DNA of 54,355 nucleotides from Pseudomonas sp. PIC25 (GCF_002286785.1 NZ_MUJY01000066.1:1-54355); one strand, 5' to 3'. Numbered from the stretch's first letter, positions 1 to 8,713 are shown. Notes: generated by a model not told the origin, from the letters alone. Translations and numbers: made by a program.

Positions 1-321
1 CAGCACGTGGCCGCCGGTGGACAGGTTGGACTCTTCCATCAACTTCTGCAGATGCTCCACGGCCTGGCGGCTGAACGCGGTGAAATCCTGCGCGCCTTCC
101 AGGTACTGGTTCAGCCAGCCGCTGAACGGATAGGCGCCGGATTCCTCGTGAAAGAAACCCCAGGCCTTGCCCTGCTTGGCGTTGTAGCTTTCGTTGAGAT
201 CGGCCAGCAGGTTCTCGATGGCCTGGGATTCGCCTAGCTCCGAATCGCGGGCATGCAGCACGGCGGGGCTGCCATCGGGCTTCTTCTCGATCAGGTGGAC
301 GATGCAATGGCGTATTGGCAT
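1..321 (-). CDS. yejK: Nucleoid-associated protein YejK/NdpA, N-terminal part (truncated by window edge)
   Basis: The frame opens with [17 protein letters not shown] and continues without a stop to the window edge, giving 107 residues of a protein normally near 335. The segment with [27 protein letters not shown] and [11 protein letters not shown] matches what I remember of the Pseudomonas YejK (37-kDa nucleoid-associated) family. Members bind DNA in the bacterial nucleoid; their precise role is not well defined. The start is the ATG read from base 321 leftward, the first in the frame, and fits the family N-terminus. The rest of the gene lies outside the window, so nothing can be said about its C-terminal half. 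Confidence 0.9.
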   Translation of the reverse strand, partial: MPIRHCIVHLIEKKPDGSPAVLHARDSELGESQAIENLLADLNESYNAKQGKAWGFFHEESGAYPFSGWLNQYLEGAQDFTAFSRQAVEHLQKLMEESNLSTGGHVL

Positions 322-385
322 GTCGTGCAATCACTCGGGTTCACGGCGACGCGAAGGCGTCGGAACAGCGCCAGCATGGCGGGCG

Positions 386-426
386 CGAAGAAAACGGGCC
401 CGACAGCGGCGACGTGCGGTCGGGCC
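386..426 (-). terminator. Rho-independent terminator after the HAD phosphatase gene
   Basis: Bases 397-404 and 419-426 form a perfect 8-bp GC-rich stem (GGCCCGAC/GTCGGGCC). Read leftward, it is followed by CGTTTTCTTCG, a short T-rich tail. It lies just past the stop of the leftward HAD gene and before the yejK start, so it probably separates the two transcripts. Confidence 0.6.
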
Positions 427-481
427 GGGGCAGTTTAATCCAAGCGGGAAGGGCTGGGGCTACCTGAATGTGCGCGGATGA

Positions 482-1186
482 TCAAGGCAAGGCATCGGCC
501 GGGGCGGCATAGCGCAGCCGCTCCACCAGCGCCGGCAACTCGCGCATGTCATGCAACAGATGCTCGACGCCCAGCTCACGCAGCACTTCGCCATGCTCCG
601 GCGGGATGTGACCGGCACCGAGGAAGCCGATCACCCGCATGCCGGCGGTCAGCGCGGCAGTGACGCCGGTGGCACTGTCCTCCACCACCAGGCAGCGCTG
701 CGGTGCGACGCCGGCGGTGCGGGCGGCCAGCAGATAGACGTCCGGCGCCGGCTTCGGCCGCTCCACCCGGTCGGCGCTGAAGATGCCTACGTCCACCCGC
801 TCGGTCAGCCCGCTGCGGCGCAAGGCATGGCGGACCGAGTCGTAGCGGCTGTTGGACGCCACGGCCAATGGCAGGTCGATGGCATACAGCGCCTCGCGCA
901 CACCGGGAATCGCCTGGGCTTCGGCATGGATGGTCGCCTCGCTGAGTTCGAGGTGACGCGCGTGGAAATCCACGGGGATTTCAATGCCGAAATGCGCCGC
1001 GACTCGGGCAATAATGTCCCGGCTCTGCAGGCCGAAAGTGCCGTTGAGCAGCACATCCAGTTCCTGCTCCGACGGTGCCAGTTGCAACAAGGCCTCGCGC
1101 AGCACGCGGCCGGAAACGATTTCGCTATCGATCAGTACGCCATCGCAATCGCAGATCAGCAGGTCGACATGGGGCGTTCGGGTCAT
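482..1186 (-). CDS. HAD superfamily (subfamily IA) phosphatase, beta-phosphoglucomutase-like
   Basis: A 234-residue haloacid-dehalogenase hydrolase. Motif I is DCDGVLIDSE with the nucleophile Asp13 and acid/base Asp15; motif II is VASNS (Ser111); the motif III lysine is Lys145 in ERPKPAP; motif IV is VVEDS (Glu169, Asp170). A helical cap of about 60 residues sits between motifs I and II, as in subfamily IA enzymes such as phosphoglycolate phosphatase and beta-phosphoglucomutase. The substrate cannot be told from sequence; small phosphorylated metabolites are usual. It is probably soluble and cytoplasmic. The gene appears monocistronic, with its own terminator downstream. Confidence 0.88.
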   Translation of the reverse strand: MTRTPHVDLLICDCDGVLIDSEIVSGRVLREALLQLAPSEQELDVLLNGTFGLQSRDIIARVAAHFGIEIPVDFHARHLELSEATIHAEAQAIPGVREALYAIDLPLAVASNSRYDSVRHALRRSGLTERVDVGIFSADRVERPKPAPDVYLLAARTAGVAPQRCLVVEDSATGVTAALTAGMRVIGFLGAGHIPPEHGEVLRELGVEHLLHDMRELPALVERLRYAAPADALP

Positions 1187-1375
1187 GGGCGCGGGCCTCT
1201 GGGGCGTGTGATGGGACGATGGGCAGGTAATGGACCGTGGTACGTCGGGATTCGTTCGAAGGGCGAATGCCTGTCACCGAGCATAACGGGCGGAACGATG
1301 GCGAGACAGTGGAGGACGGTGTTTGCGGTTGGTCACTTTCTCACGGCTCCCAGCGGTTGAGTGTTTGCCGCTCGC

Positions 1376-1404
1376 TTGCTCCCACTCTCTTGAGCCGCTA
1401 GAGT
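1376..1404 (+). promoter_or_regulatory. Candidate sigma-70 promoter for the structured leader
   Basis: TTGCTC at 1376-1381 and TAGAGT at 1399-1404 are separated by 17 bases. The same -10 hexamer, TAGAGT, is found with plausible spacing ahead of the C39-TPR gene and the cold-shock gene. The -35 match is weak (three of six). Confidence 0.4.
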
Positions 1405-1406
1405 CC

Positions 1407-1700
1407 GCCCGTCACGGTCAATCTCGTGGCCGGGCGTGAGAACCCGTTGTTCAAGACGCGACAGCGTCATAGCGGATACTGGCATTTTTACGCCTGCGAT
1501 CTGGCTTTCTATGGCGGGCCGTGTGAGGCAGGCTTCTGCTTGGCCGGTTTCCTTGAACGCCGGTTTCTCACCCTCGCACGGTCCGCCTCCAAACTCGTGA
1601 GAAAGGTTGGATGGCGGCTCCTTAACCTGTTCAAGGAGCACTGCTCATGCGTTGTCTCCGTTAGCTGCCATTCCGAGTCTCCCAGACGTGGAGGCCCGCC
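1407..1700 (+). promoter_or_regulatory. Structured 5' leader RNA (candidate cis-regulatory element)
   Basis: This stretch has no convincing gene but strong folding potential. Bases 1513-1528 can pair with 1572-1587 over 16 positions with only two G-U wobbles. A second hairpin (1407-1435) has arms GCCCG/CGGGC and CACG/CGTG. A third, 1617-1623 with 1633-1639 (GCTCCTT/AAGGAGC, nine-base loop), buries the ribosome site AAGGAG of a five-codon mini-ORF. Segments 1449-1455 and 1629-1636 compete for 1551-1558, and 1436-1442 and 1597-1604 compete for 1564-1571, which suggests alternative structures. It precedes the small protein gene at 1701. I do not recognise it as a named riboswitch or RNA family. 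Confidence 0.5.
1647..1664 (+). CDS. Putative five-codon leader peptide (MRCLR)
   Basis: ATG at 1647 is preceded by a perfect AAGGAG (1633-1638) eight bases upstream and runs Met-Arg-Cys-Leu-Arg-stop. The Shine-Dalgarno lies in the 3' arm of a 7-bp hairpin, as in translational attenuators. It is too short to judge by coding statistics; the case rests only on the ribosome site and the hairpin. Confidence 0.3.
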   Translation: MRCLR

Positions 1701-1949
1701 ATGCCTGACTTCCGTCCCCTTCCTGCCCTCAGCATCACCGCCAGCCCCGTTCTTTATGCCAACGCCAGCCTCGCGGCCCACGAACTGTTCGAAGCCGGCC
1801 AGGAACGGCTGAACGCCGCGCGACAGTTGGCGCTGGTGTTGTTCTGCAACGAGCCGCAGTTGGATAACGGCGAGGTGTTCGCGGCGTTTCATCTGCTGCT
1901 GAACGATGCGGCGGGTTTGTACGAGGCGGCGTTCGAGCGGGTGCGGTGA
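1701..1949 (+). CDS. Small protein of unknown function (82 aa)
   Basis: An 82-residue acidic, alpha-helical protein beginning MPDFRPLPALS. The ATG at 1701 has GTGGAGG about six bases upstream, and a clear terminator follows the stop, so it is likely real. The layout (SLAAHELFEAGQERL, then a helix ending LLNDAAGLYEAAFERV) resembles in style the many small pseudomonad proteins of the DUF3077/DUF6124 type, but I cannot assign it firmly. There is no signal peptide or membrane segment. It follows an unusually long foldable leader, so its translation or transcription may be conditional. No function is proposed. Confidence 0.6.
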   Translation: MPDFRPLPALSITASPVLYANASLAAHELFEAGQERLNAARQLALVLFCNEPQLDNGEVFAAFHLLLNDAAGLYEAAFERVR

Positions 1950-1976
1950 ACTGAGTTTCGTTGAGTCGCTACGAGG

Positions 1977-2008
1977 AAGCCCTGCCGAGTATTTCGGCAG
2001 GGCTTTTT
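1977..2008 (+). terminator. Rho-independent terminator after the 82-aa protein gene
   Basis: GCCCTGCCGA (1979-1988) and TCGGCAGGGC (1994-2003) form a 10-bp stem followed by TTTTT. It lies between the stop at 1949 and the stop of the convergent yjeH-like gene, so it can also separate the two convergent transcripts, although the tail is good only rightward. Confidence 0.88.
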
Positions 2009-2011
2009 GCT

Positions 2012-3277
2012 TCATGGCTGCGACTGTGCCTTGCGTACCCGAACCCCTCGTGCCGCATCGAGCAGCGCCAGCACCGCGAACAGTCCCAGCACATAGCCCG
2101 CATCGGTGCCGAGCATGGTCAGCACCAGAGCGCAGAGGAGGGTGGCGAAGCCGGCGAGCCAGCGCCAGAAGCCGTGCAGCAGGACCCAGCCAGCGGCCAT
2201 GCTGAGCAGGTAGATGACCACGAAGTTGCCGTTGGCGTAGCGGATCAGGTCGTCCACCGAGAGGTCGAACGCCCCGGCGAGCAGCACGCACAGCGCACAA
2301 CACAGGACCACCAGCAGCAGGGCGCGGCCCGGTACGCCATGGCGGTTGCGGTGGGCCAGTGCGGCGGGCAGCTTGCCTTCGTCGGCGAGGCTCCAGATCA
2401 GCCGGGCGAAGCCCTGCACGTAGACGTTGATCGAGGCGAAGCAGGCCAGGTAGCCGACCACTGCCACCAGCCAGCGCGCGCGTTCGCCCAGCAGCAGTTC
2501 ATAGAGGCGCGGCAGGGCGCCGGCATCGCTGCGCACGTCGCCGTAGGTGCCGAAGCTCAGTACGGCCACCGAGCAGGCCCAGTAGACCAGGCCGGCCAGC
2601 AACACACCGAGCAGCAGGGCCAGCGGGAAGTCGCGTTGCGGGTGCTTGAACTCCTCGCCCATGTGGGTGAACGCCTCGATGCCGACGAAGCACCAGAACA
2701 TCACGCCCAGCGCCGCGGGCAGCAGATGCCACTGGTCTTCCATGGGCGGCAGCAGGGGCTGGCTGGCGCGGGGCAGGTCGCCCAGCCACCAGGCGAGGGC
2801 GACGGTGGCGATGATCGCCAGAGCGATCAGACTCTGCACCAGGCCCGAGGCCTTGGCCGGCCGCCGGCCGAGCCACAGCATGGCGCCCAGGGTGGCGAGA
2901 TGGATGGTCAGGACCTGGCCTCGACCGAGGTCGAACAGCGCTTCCCAGAAGCCGCTGGCAATGTACAGCGCGGCCGGCAGGCCCACCGGCAATACGGCGA
3001 GGAACAACAGCGCGCTGAGCCGTTCCAGGCGCGCGCCGAAGGCCCGGCCTATCAGGTGCGGCGCGCCACCGGCATGGGGAAAGCGGCGGCCGAGCTGGGC
3101 GAAGGTGAAGGCCACCGGCAGCACCAGGGCGATCAACAGCAGCCAAGCCCAGAGCGAGGCGTCGCCAGCGGCGGTAGCGGCCAGCGCCGGCACCACGAAG
3201 ATGCCGGTGCCCAGCAATGACGTGCTGAGCAGGCCGACGCCTTGCAGCAGCCCGAGTTCCTGATCGAGTCGGCTCAT
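2012..3277 (-). CDS. yjeH: YjeH-type amino-acid exporter (APC superfamily)
   Basis: A 421-residue polytopic inner-membrane protein with about 12 hydrophobic segments. Its start (LDQELGLLQGVGLLSTSLLGTGIFVVPALAA) and the segments VMFWCFVGIEAFTHMGEEFKHP and GYLACFASINVYVQGFARL closely parallel E. coli YjeH, which exports L-methionine and branched-chain amino acids. The substrate here is inferred from that similarity. It is divergently transcribed from an Lrp/AsnC gene across about 100 bp, the usual arrangement in which an Lrp-type regulator controls an adjacent amino-acid exporter. No strong Shine-Dalgarno is visible before the ATG. Confidence 0.85.
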   Translation of the reverse strand: MSRLDQELGLLQGVGLLSTSLLGTGIFVVPALAATAAGDASLWAWLLLIALVLPVAFTFAQLGRRFPHAGGAPHLIGRAFGARLERLSALLFLAVLPVGLPAALYIASGFWEALFDLGRGQVLTIHLATLGAMLWLGRRPAKASGLVQSLIALAIIATVALAWWLGDLPRASQPLLPPMEDQWHLLPAALGVMFWCFVGIEAFTHMGEEFKHPQRDFPLALLLGVLLAGLVYWACSVAVLSFGTYGDVRSDAGALPRLYELLLGERARWLVAVVGYLACFASINVYVQGFARLIWSLADEGKLPAALAHRNRHGVPGRALLLVVLCCALCVLLAGAFDLSVDDLIRYANGNFVVIYLLSMAAGWVLLHGFWRWLAGFATLLCALVLTMLGTDAGYVLGLFAVLALLDAARGVRVRKAQSQP

Positions 3278-3379
3278 GTTGTATGCTCGTAGGCGTTTTC
3301 CATCCCGCCATGGTAGGCCGCGCGAGCGAGCAAGGCTGCTGTCAGGTCGCCGGCTTTACCCGGCAAAGTGGCGGAATTC

Positions 3380-3832
3380 ATGCTCAACCTGCCCGTTGCC
3401 GAGAGTGCCCGAGTGGACAAGTTCGACCGCCAGATCCTCGCCCTGCTGCGCGCCGACGCGCGCCTGCCCGTCAGCCAGATCGCCCGAGAAGTGAACCTGT
3501 CGCGCTCGGCGGTGGGCGAGCGCATCCGCAACCTGGAGGAGAACGGCACCATCCGCGGCTACCACGCCAGCGTCGCCGAGCCGGGCAACGGCACGGTAAA
3601 GGCCTTCCTCGAACTCTTCTACAAGGAAAGCCGCTGCCAGGAGTACGTCGAGCGCATGCGCGCCTTCCAGGAAATCCGCCGCTGCTGCGGAATCAGCGGC
3701 GAGACCGACATGCTGGTCTACGTCGAGGCCGAATCCATTGCGCGGCTCAGCGCGATCCGCGACGAGATCGAACGCTTCCCGGGCATGCAGCGGGTGAAGA
3801 CCCACATGGTGGTGCAGGAGTGGGGCATGTGA
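3380..3832 (+). CDS. Lrp/AsnC family transcriptional regulator
   Basis: About 150 residues with the family layout: an N-terminal helix-turn-helix (DKFDRQILALLRADARLPVS, then SRSAVGERIRNLEENGTIRGY) and a C-terminal RAM/AsnC sensor domain ending RVKTHMVVQEWGM. Such proteins form octamers and sense amino acids. The most likely target is the divergent yjeH-like exporter gene, an inference from position. Two starts are possible: ATG 3380 (chosen, with GGCGGA just upstream) and an in-frame GTG at 3368 that adds four residues. The stop overlaps a possible GTG start of sbcD (ATGTGA), so the downstream nuclease genes may be co-transcribed. Confidence 0.87.
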   Translation: MLNLPVAESARVDKFDRQILALLRADARLPVSQIAREVNLSRSAVGERIRNLEENGTIRGYHASVAEPGNGTVKAFLELFYKESRCQEYVERMRAFQEIRRCCGISGETDMLVYVEAESIARLSAIRDEIERFPGMQRVKTHMVVQEWGM

Positions 3833-3840
3833 GCCGGCCG

Positions 3841-5058
3841 ATGCGCATCCTGCATACCTCCGACTGGCACTTGGGCCAGCACTTCATGGGCAAGACCCGC
3901 CAGGCCGAGCATCAGGCGTTCTGCGCCTGGCTGGTGGCGCAGGTCCGCGAGCAGGGCGTGGATGCGGTGATCGTCGCCGGCGATGTGTTCGACACCGGCG
4001 CGCCGCCCAGCTACGCCCGCGAGCAGTACAACCGCTTCATCGTCGCACTGCGCGACACTGGCGCGCAGTTGGTCGTGCTCGGCGGCAACCATGACTCGGT
4101 GGCCACCCTGGGCGAATCGCGGACGCTGCTGGCCTGCCTGGACACCTGCGTGATCCCGGCGGTGAGCGAGAACCTGGAAGAACAGTTGCAGGTGCTCTGC
4201 CGCCGCGACGGCTCGCCGGGTGCGATCCTCTGCGGCGTCCCCTTCGTCCGTCCGCGCGATGTGCTGCGCAGCGAGGCGGGGCAGAGCGCCGAGGACAAAC
4301 AACAGTCACTGCAGAGCGCGATCCACGCGCATTACCAGGCACTGTACGCGCTGGCCGAGGCGAAACGCGACGCCCTGGGCGGCGGCCTGCCGATCGTCGC
4401 CACCGGCCACCTGACCACGGTGGGCGCGAGCGCCAGCGAATCGGTGCGGGAAATCTACGTCGGCGCGCTGGAAGCCTTCCCCACCAACGCCTTCCCACCC
4501 GCGGCCTACATCGCCCTCGGGCATATCCACCGGCCGCAGAAGGTCGGCGGCCTGGAGCACATCCGCTACTGCGGCTCGCCAATCCCGCTGGCCTTCGACG
4601 AAGCGCGGCAGGAGAAGCAGATACTGCTGGTCGACCTGGACACCAACGGCCTGCGCGCGGTGACACCGCTGCCGGTGCCGTGCTTCCAACCGCTGCTGTC
4701 GCTACGCGGCAACCTCGCCGAACTGCCAGCCGCCCTGGCCGAGGCTGCGCAACAAGGCAGCGCCGAGCGGCCGGTGTGGCTGGAAGTGGTGGTCCGCGCC
4801 GACGACTACCTGCCGGACCTGCAAACGCGCATCGCCGCACTCTGCGAGGGCCTGCCGGTGGAAGTACTGCGCATCCGCCGCGAACGCGGCACAGCCGTGG
4901 TCGGCCTACAGTCCCAGGCTCGGGAGACCTTGGATGAGTTGAGTGTGGAAGAGGTGTTCGCCCGCCGCCTCCAGCAAGAGCAACTGGACGAGGGCGACGC
5001 GCAGCGGTTGAAGGGGCTTTATTGTGAGGTGCTGGAAGGTTTGCGGGCTGAGGAGTGA
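3841..5058 (+). CDS. sbcD: Nuclease SbcCD subunit D (Mre11-type exonuclease)
   Basis: A 405-residue calcineurin-like phosphoesterase. The metal-binding motifs are in order: TSDWHLGQ (residues 6-13), VIVAGDVFDTG, VLGGNHDS, TGHLT and ALGHIHRPQ. This is the bacterial Mre11 that, with SbcC, cleaves hairpins and protein-blocked DNA ends with Mn2+. The ATG at 3841 gives the usual MRILHTSDWHLG N-terminus; a GTG at 3829 overlapping the lrp stop would add four residues. sbcC follows, but after an unusually long 186-bp gap. Confidence 0.96.
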   Translation: MRILHTSDWHLGQHFMGKTRQAEHQAFCAWLVAQVREQGVDAVIVAGDVFDTGAPPSYAREQYNRFIVALRDTGAQLVVLGGNHDSVATLGESRTLLACLDTCVIPAVSENLEEQLQVLCRRDGSPGAILCGVPFVRPRDVLRSEAGQSAEDKQQSLQSAIHAHYQALYALAEAKRDALGGGLPIVATGHLTTVGASASESVREIYVGALEAFPTNAFPPAAYIALGHIHRPQKVGGLEHIRYCGSPIPLAFDEARQEKQILLVDLDTNGLRAVTPLPVPCFQPLLSLRGNLAELPAALAEAAQQGSAERPVWLEVVVRADDYLPDLQTRIAALCEGLPVEVLRIRRERGTAVVGLQSQARETLDELSVEEVFARRLQQEQLDEGDAQRLKGLYCEVLEGLRAEE

Positions 5059-5244
5059 GTTGAGGGGGCTCGTTCACGCCCAATCCACATCATCAGGCAC
5101 AGAGAAGTGAACTGCTTTGTGTCGGTATTTGCAGAAAGCCAGTCGACGGTGCAGCGCCCTGAAACCCATGCTTTCCATGGCTCGTCTACACAACCCCATC
5201 AACGATGCCACAATGGCCGCTTTCCGCCGGCCATCGACCCTGAC

Positions 5245-8200
5245 ATGAAAATCCTCAGCCTGCGCCTGAAGAACCTCAACTCGCTGAAGGGCGAATGGAA
5301 GATCGATTTCACCGCTGAGCCGTTCAGGGATAACGGTCTGTTCGCCATTACCGGCCCCACCGGTGCCGGTAAGACCACCCTGCTGGATGCCATCTGCCTT
5401 GCGCTTTATCACCGCACGCCGCGGATGACCACGCTGTCGGCCAGTGCCAATGAGCTGATGACCCGGCACACCGCCGATTGCCTGGCGGAAGTGGAGTTCG
5501 AGGTGAAGGGTGCACGCTATCGGGCGTTCTGGAGCCAGCGGCGGGCGCGCGACAAGGTGAATGGCGCCTTGCAGGCGCCTAAGGTCGAACTGGCGGACGG
5601 CGAAGGCACCATCCTCACCGACAAGATCAACGACAAGCTGCGCCAGACCGAGCAGCTTACCGGGCTCGATTTCGAGCGCTTCACCAAGTCCATGCTGCTG
5701 GCCCAGGGCGGTTTTGCCGCGTTTCTCGAAGCCAGCGCCAACCAGCGTGCGGAGCTGCTGGAGGAGCTGACCGGCACCGATATCTACGGGCAGATTTCCC
5801 AGCGTGTCTACGAGCGGACCAAGGCGGTGGAGATCGAGTTGGGCCGGCTCAAGGCGCGTGCCGAGGGCGTGGAGCTGCTCGGTGAGGAACAACGCACGGC
5901 CTTGCAGCAGGAACTGGCGACGTTGGTAGGACAGGAGCAACCGCTGCTAGCCGAACAGCAGCGTTTGCAGGCGCAACGGCAATGGCTGGACGCCGTGGCC
6001 CAGGCGGAGCGGCAGCATCAGGAAGCGCAGCTCGCCCTGCAACAGGCGCAGGCTGAGCAGCAGACGGCCCAGCCGCGTCTGGCGCGATTGGCGGCCAGCG
6101 AGCCAGCGGTACGTTTGCAGCACTGTCATCAGGCCTGGCGGCAGGCGTTGGACGCCGTTGTGCAGGGCGAGCGGGCGTTGATCGAAACCCGCAGCGAACG
6201 ACAGCAGGCCGGGGAGGCGCTGGCCGTTCAGTTGTGGAGAGCTGTCCAACTAAGCCAGCTGGTGGCTGAGGGGGCGAAAGAGCGTCTCGACGGGCTCCAG
6301 CAACAGCGGCGGGCGCTTCAGGAACGATTGGACCGGCAACCACAGCATGCCCAATTGGGTGAACGGCTCGCCGCCTGGCGTGGGCAGTTCGACAGCCGCC
6401 GGCAAATTCAGGCGGATATCGCGGCCTTGGCGGAACGCCAGCGGCAGGTGCAGAACGCCTTGCATGATTTGCAGGCTCAGCAGCAGGTGCAGGACGCGCA
6501 ATGGCAAACGGAACAGCACCGCTTGGACGGGGCCCGCGACGTCGAACAGCAAGCCCAGGGGCGACTGGCGACCCTGCTGGAAGGCCAGAGCGAAGCCGGG
6601 TTGCGCACGCAGTGGCAGCGCCTGCATGGCGAGCAGGGCTTGCTGGTGCAGTTGCAGCAGACCGGCGAACAACTCCGCCGCTTGGACACTGCTCTGGCCG
6701 ATACAGCCGGCAGGTTGGCCGAGCTGGCGCGCCAGCGGGACGAGAAAAGTGCCCAACGCGATGCCCTGCGCCAGCGCTACAGCGATCTGAAAGCGCAGGT
6801 CGCGGATAAACAGAAGCTGCTCGAACAGGAGCAACGCATCCGTACGCTGGAGAGCTATCGCGAGCAGTTGCAGCCCGGCGAAGCCTGCCCGCTGTGCGGT
6901 TCCCATGATCACCCGGCGATCAGTGCCTACCGTGCGCTGGATGTGTCGGCCACCGAGCGTGCCTTGCAGGCCGCGCAGGCCGAACTGGAGGCTGTTCGCG
7001 AACAGGGAACCGGGGTGGGCGCCGAAGTAGCGGCGCTTGAGGCCCAACTCGATCAGTTGCGCAACCGGCAACGGCAGGATGAGATCGATGCGCAGACGTT
7101 GCGGGTCCGCTGGCAGCAGCTCTGCCGCGAACTGCGCTGCGACTTGGCGGACGATGCGGCCCTGGCCGTCCGTCAGCAGGCGCAGACCGAACAACTGGGC
7201 GCCTTGGAGCAGCGTCTGCAACGGCTCGATGAGCTGAAACGGGCTTGCGAATCGGCTCGCGATGCACGGCAGGCGCTTGAGCAGCGCTGCCAGGAGCAAG
7301 GCCAGCAACTGGCCCTGCTACGTCAGCGGCAGCAGGGCGAAGAGGCGCAGCTCGGCGCGCTCGCCGATCAATTGGCGGCTCAGCAGGAAAAGCTGGCCCG
7401 TTGCGAGTCCGATCTCGAAACGGACCTGCAGAGCCTGGGCTATACCTTGGCGGATGCCGGCGAAGGCTGGCTGACCCAGCGCGAGGCCGAGTGGCAGGCT
7501 TGGCAACGGGATCAGTCGCAGTTGCAGACGTTGGAGCGTGAGCAGCTTGCGCAGCAGGGGCGAGTCGAATCGGCAGACAAGGATGCCCTACTGTGGCGTC
7601 AGCGTTGGACCGCGCTCGGCGAGCCTGAGGGGGAGGCGGTGGTCGAGACCGATCCGCAGGCGGCGCTGTCCGACAGTGAAGGGCAGGTCGCTGCGGCGCA
7701 GCGGCTGGTCAACGAACTGGAGGGCCGTCTGGTGACGCTCAACGAAGCGTTGCGCCGCCAACAGGAGGCACTGCATGCCTGCGCGGAGCGTTGGCAGAGC
7801 CAACTGGCCCAAAGTCCGTTCGCCGACGAGCAGGCGTTTCTCGCGGCGCTGCTCGACGATGCCGAGCGGGACGCCCTGCGTGCCTTGCAGGCGCGTCTGC
7901 AACAGGCGCTGGCGGAGGCCGGCGCGCTGGCCACGGTGGCCGAGCAGACCCTGGCGGGCCTGCGGTCGAATCCCCTGACGACCGCGGACCGGGACGAGCT
8001 GGACGAACGTCTGCATACGGTAGCCGAGGAACTGAACGGGTTGGTCCACCGGCGCGGCGAGATTCGCGCCGAGTTGCAGGGCGATGATGCCCGCCGGCAG
8101 AGCCAGCAGGCGCTGTTCGCCGAGATCGCTGCGCGTCAGGCCGACTACGACCTCTGGCAGCGACTCAATGGTCTGATCGGTTCAGCCGATGGCGCCAAGT

Positions 8201-8664
8201 ACCGCAAGTTCGCCCAAGGGTTGACGCTGGATCATCTGGTCTACCTGGCCAACCGTCAGTTGGAGCGGCTACACGGCCGCTACCAGTTGCGGCGCAAGGC
8301 CAGCGGCGAGCTGGAGATGGAAGTTCTCGACACCTGGCAGGCCGATGTCGCGCGTGACACCCGTACCCTGTCCGGCGGCGAGAGCTTCCTGGTCAGCCTG
8401 GCCCTGGCATTGGCGCTGTCCGATCTGGTCAGCCACAAGACCAGTATCGACTCGCTGTTCCTCGACGAAGGCTTCGGCACGCTGGACGGCGAGACCCTGG
8501 AAGTGGCGCTGGATGCCCTCGACAGCCTCAATGCCAGCGGCAAGACGATTGGTGTCATCAGCCACGTCGAAGCGCTGAAGGAGCGAATTCCCGTGCAGGT
8601 AAAGGTGTCGAAGGGAATAGGGATGGGCTACAGCGCGCTGGAGCGGCGGTTCGCGGTGAGTTGA
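5245..8664 (+). CDS. sbcC: Nuclease SbcCD subunit C (Rad50-type SMC ATPase)
   Basis: A 1139-residue SMC-like ATPase. The Walker A motif GPTGAGKTT is at residues 37-45. Long Gln/Glu/Arg/Leu-rich coiled coils flank a zinc hook CPLC (Cys548, Cys551). The C-terminal head carries the ABC signature LSGGESFL and Walker B SLFLDEGFGTLD. With SbcD it forms the DNA-end-processing complex. ATG 5245 gives MKILSLRLKNLNSLKG, the expected N-terminus. The frame is open for another 46 codons upstream, but that peptide looks non-native and precedes the conserved strand. The 186-bp spacer after sbcD holds no recognisable gene. Confidence 0.96.
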   Translation: MKILSLRLKNLNSLKGEWKIDFTAEPFRDNGLFAITGPTGAGKTTLLDAICLALYHRTPRMTTLSASANELMTRHTADCLAEVEFEVKGARYRAFWSQRRARDKVNGALQAPKVELADGEGTILTDKINDKLRQTEQLTGLDFERFTKSMLLAQGGFAAFLEASANQRAELLEELTGTDIYGQISQRVYERTKAVEIELGRLKARAEGVELLGEEQRTALQQELATLVGQEQPLLAEQQRLQAQRQWLDAVAQAERQHQEAQLALQQAQAEQQTAQPRLARLAASEPAVRLQHCHQAWRQALDAVVQGERALIETRSERQQAGEALAVQLWRAVQLSQLVAEGAKERLDGLQQQRRALQERLDRQPQHAQLGERLAAWRGQFDSRRQIQADIAALAERQRQVQNALHDLQAQQQVQDAQWQTEQHRLDGARDVEQQAQGRLATLLEGQSEAGLRTQWQRLHGEQGLLVQLQQTGEQLRRLDTALADTAGRLAELARQRDEKSAQRDALRQRYSDLKAQVADKQKLLEQEQRIRTLESYREQLQPGEACPLCGSHDHPAISAYRALDVSATERALQAAQAELEAVREQGTGVGAEVAALEAQLDQLRNRQRQDEIDAQTLRVRWQQLCRELRCDLADDAALAVRQQAQTEQLGALEQRLQRLDELKRACESARDARQALEQRCQEQGQQLALLRQRQQGEEAQLGALADQLAAQQEKLARCESDLETDLQSLGYTLADAGEGWLTQREAEWQAWQRDQSQLQTLEREQLAQQGRVESADKDALLWRQRWTALGEPEGEAVVETDPQAALSDSEGQVAAAQRLVNELEGRLVTLNEALRRQQEALHACAERWQSQLAQSPFADEQAFLAALLDDAERDALRALQARLQQALAEAGALATVAEQTLAGLRSNPLTTADRDELDERLHTVAEELNGLVHRRGEIRAELQGDDARRQSQQALFAEIAARQADYDLWQRLNGLIGSADGAKYRKFAQGLTLDHLVYLANRQLERLHGRYQLRRKASGELEMEVLDTWQADVARDTRTLSGGESFLVSLALALALSDLVSHKTSIDSLFLDEGFGTLDGETLEVALDALDSLNASGKTIGVISHVEALKERIPVQVKVSKGIGMGYSALERRFAVS

Positions 8665-8713
8665 GGCGGCGTCGCGAGCGGCGCTGCGCCCGCGTCGCCA
8701 CCGAGGAACTCGC

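Noticed and set aside
1426-1812. Rightward 128-codon frame through the leader
   Set aside because: It overlaps the better-supported gene at 1701 in another frame, has no ribosome site, and its sequence is explained by RNA structure.
1961-3220. 419-codon rightward frame antisense to the yjeH-like gene
   Set aside because: Gln/Ala/His-rich shadow of a typical APC membrane protein; starts inside a terminator.
5107-5244. In-frame upstream extension of sbcC by 46 codons
   Set aside because: The added peptide is unlike any SbcC N-terminus; MKILSLRLKNLNS at 5245 is the expected beginning.
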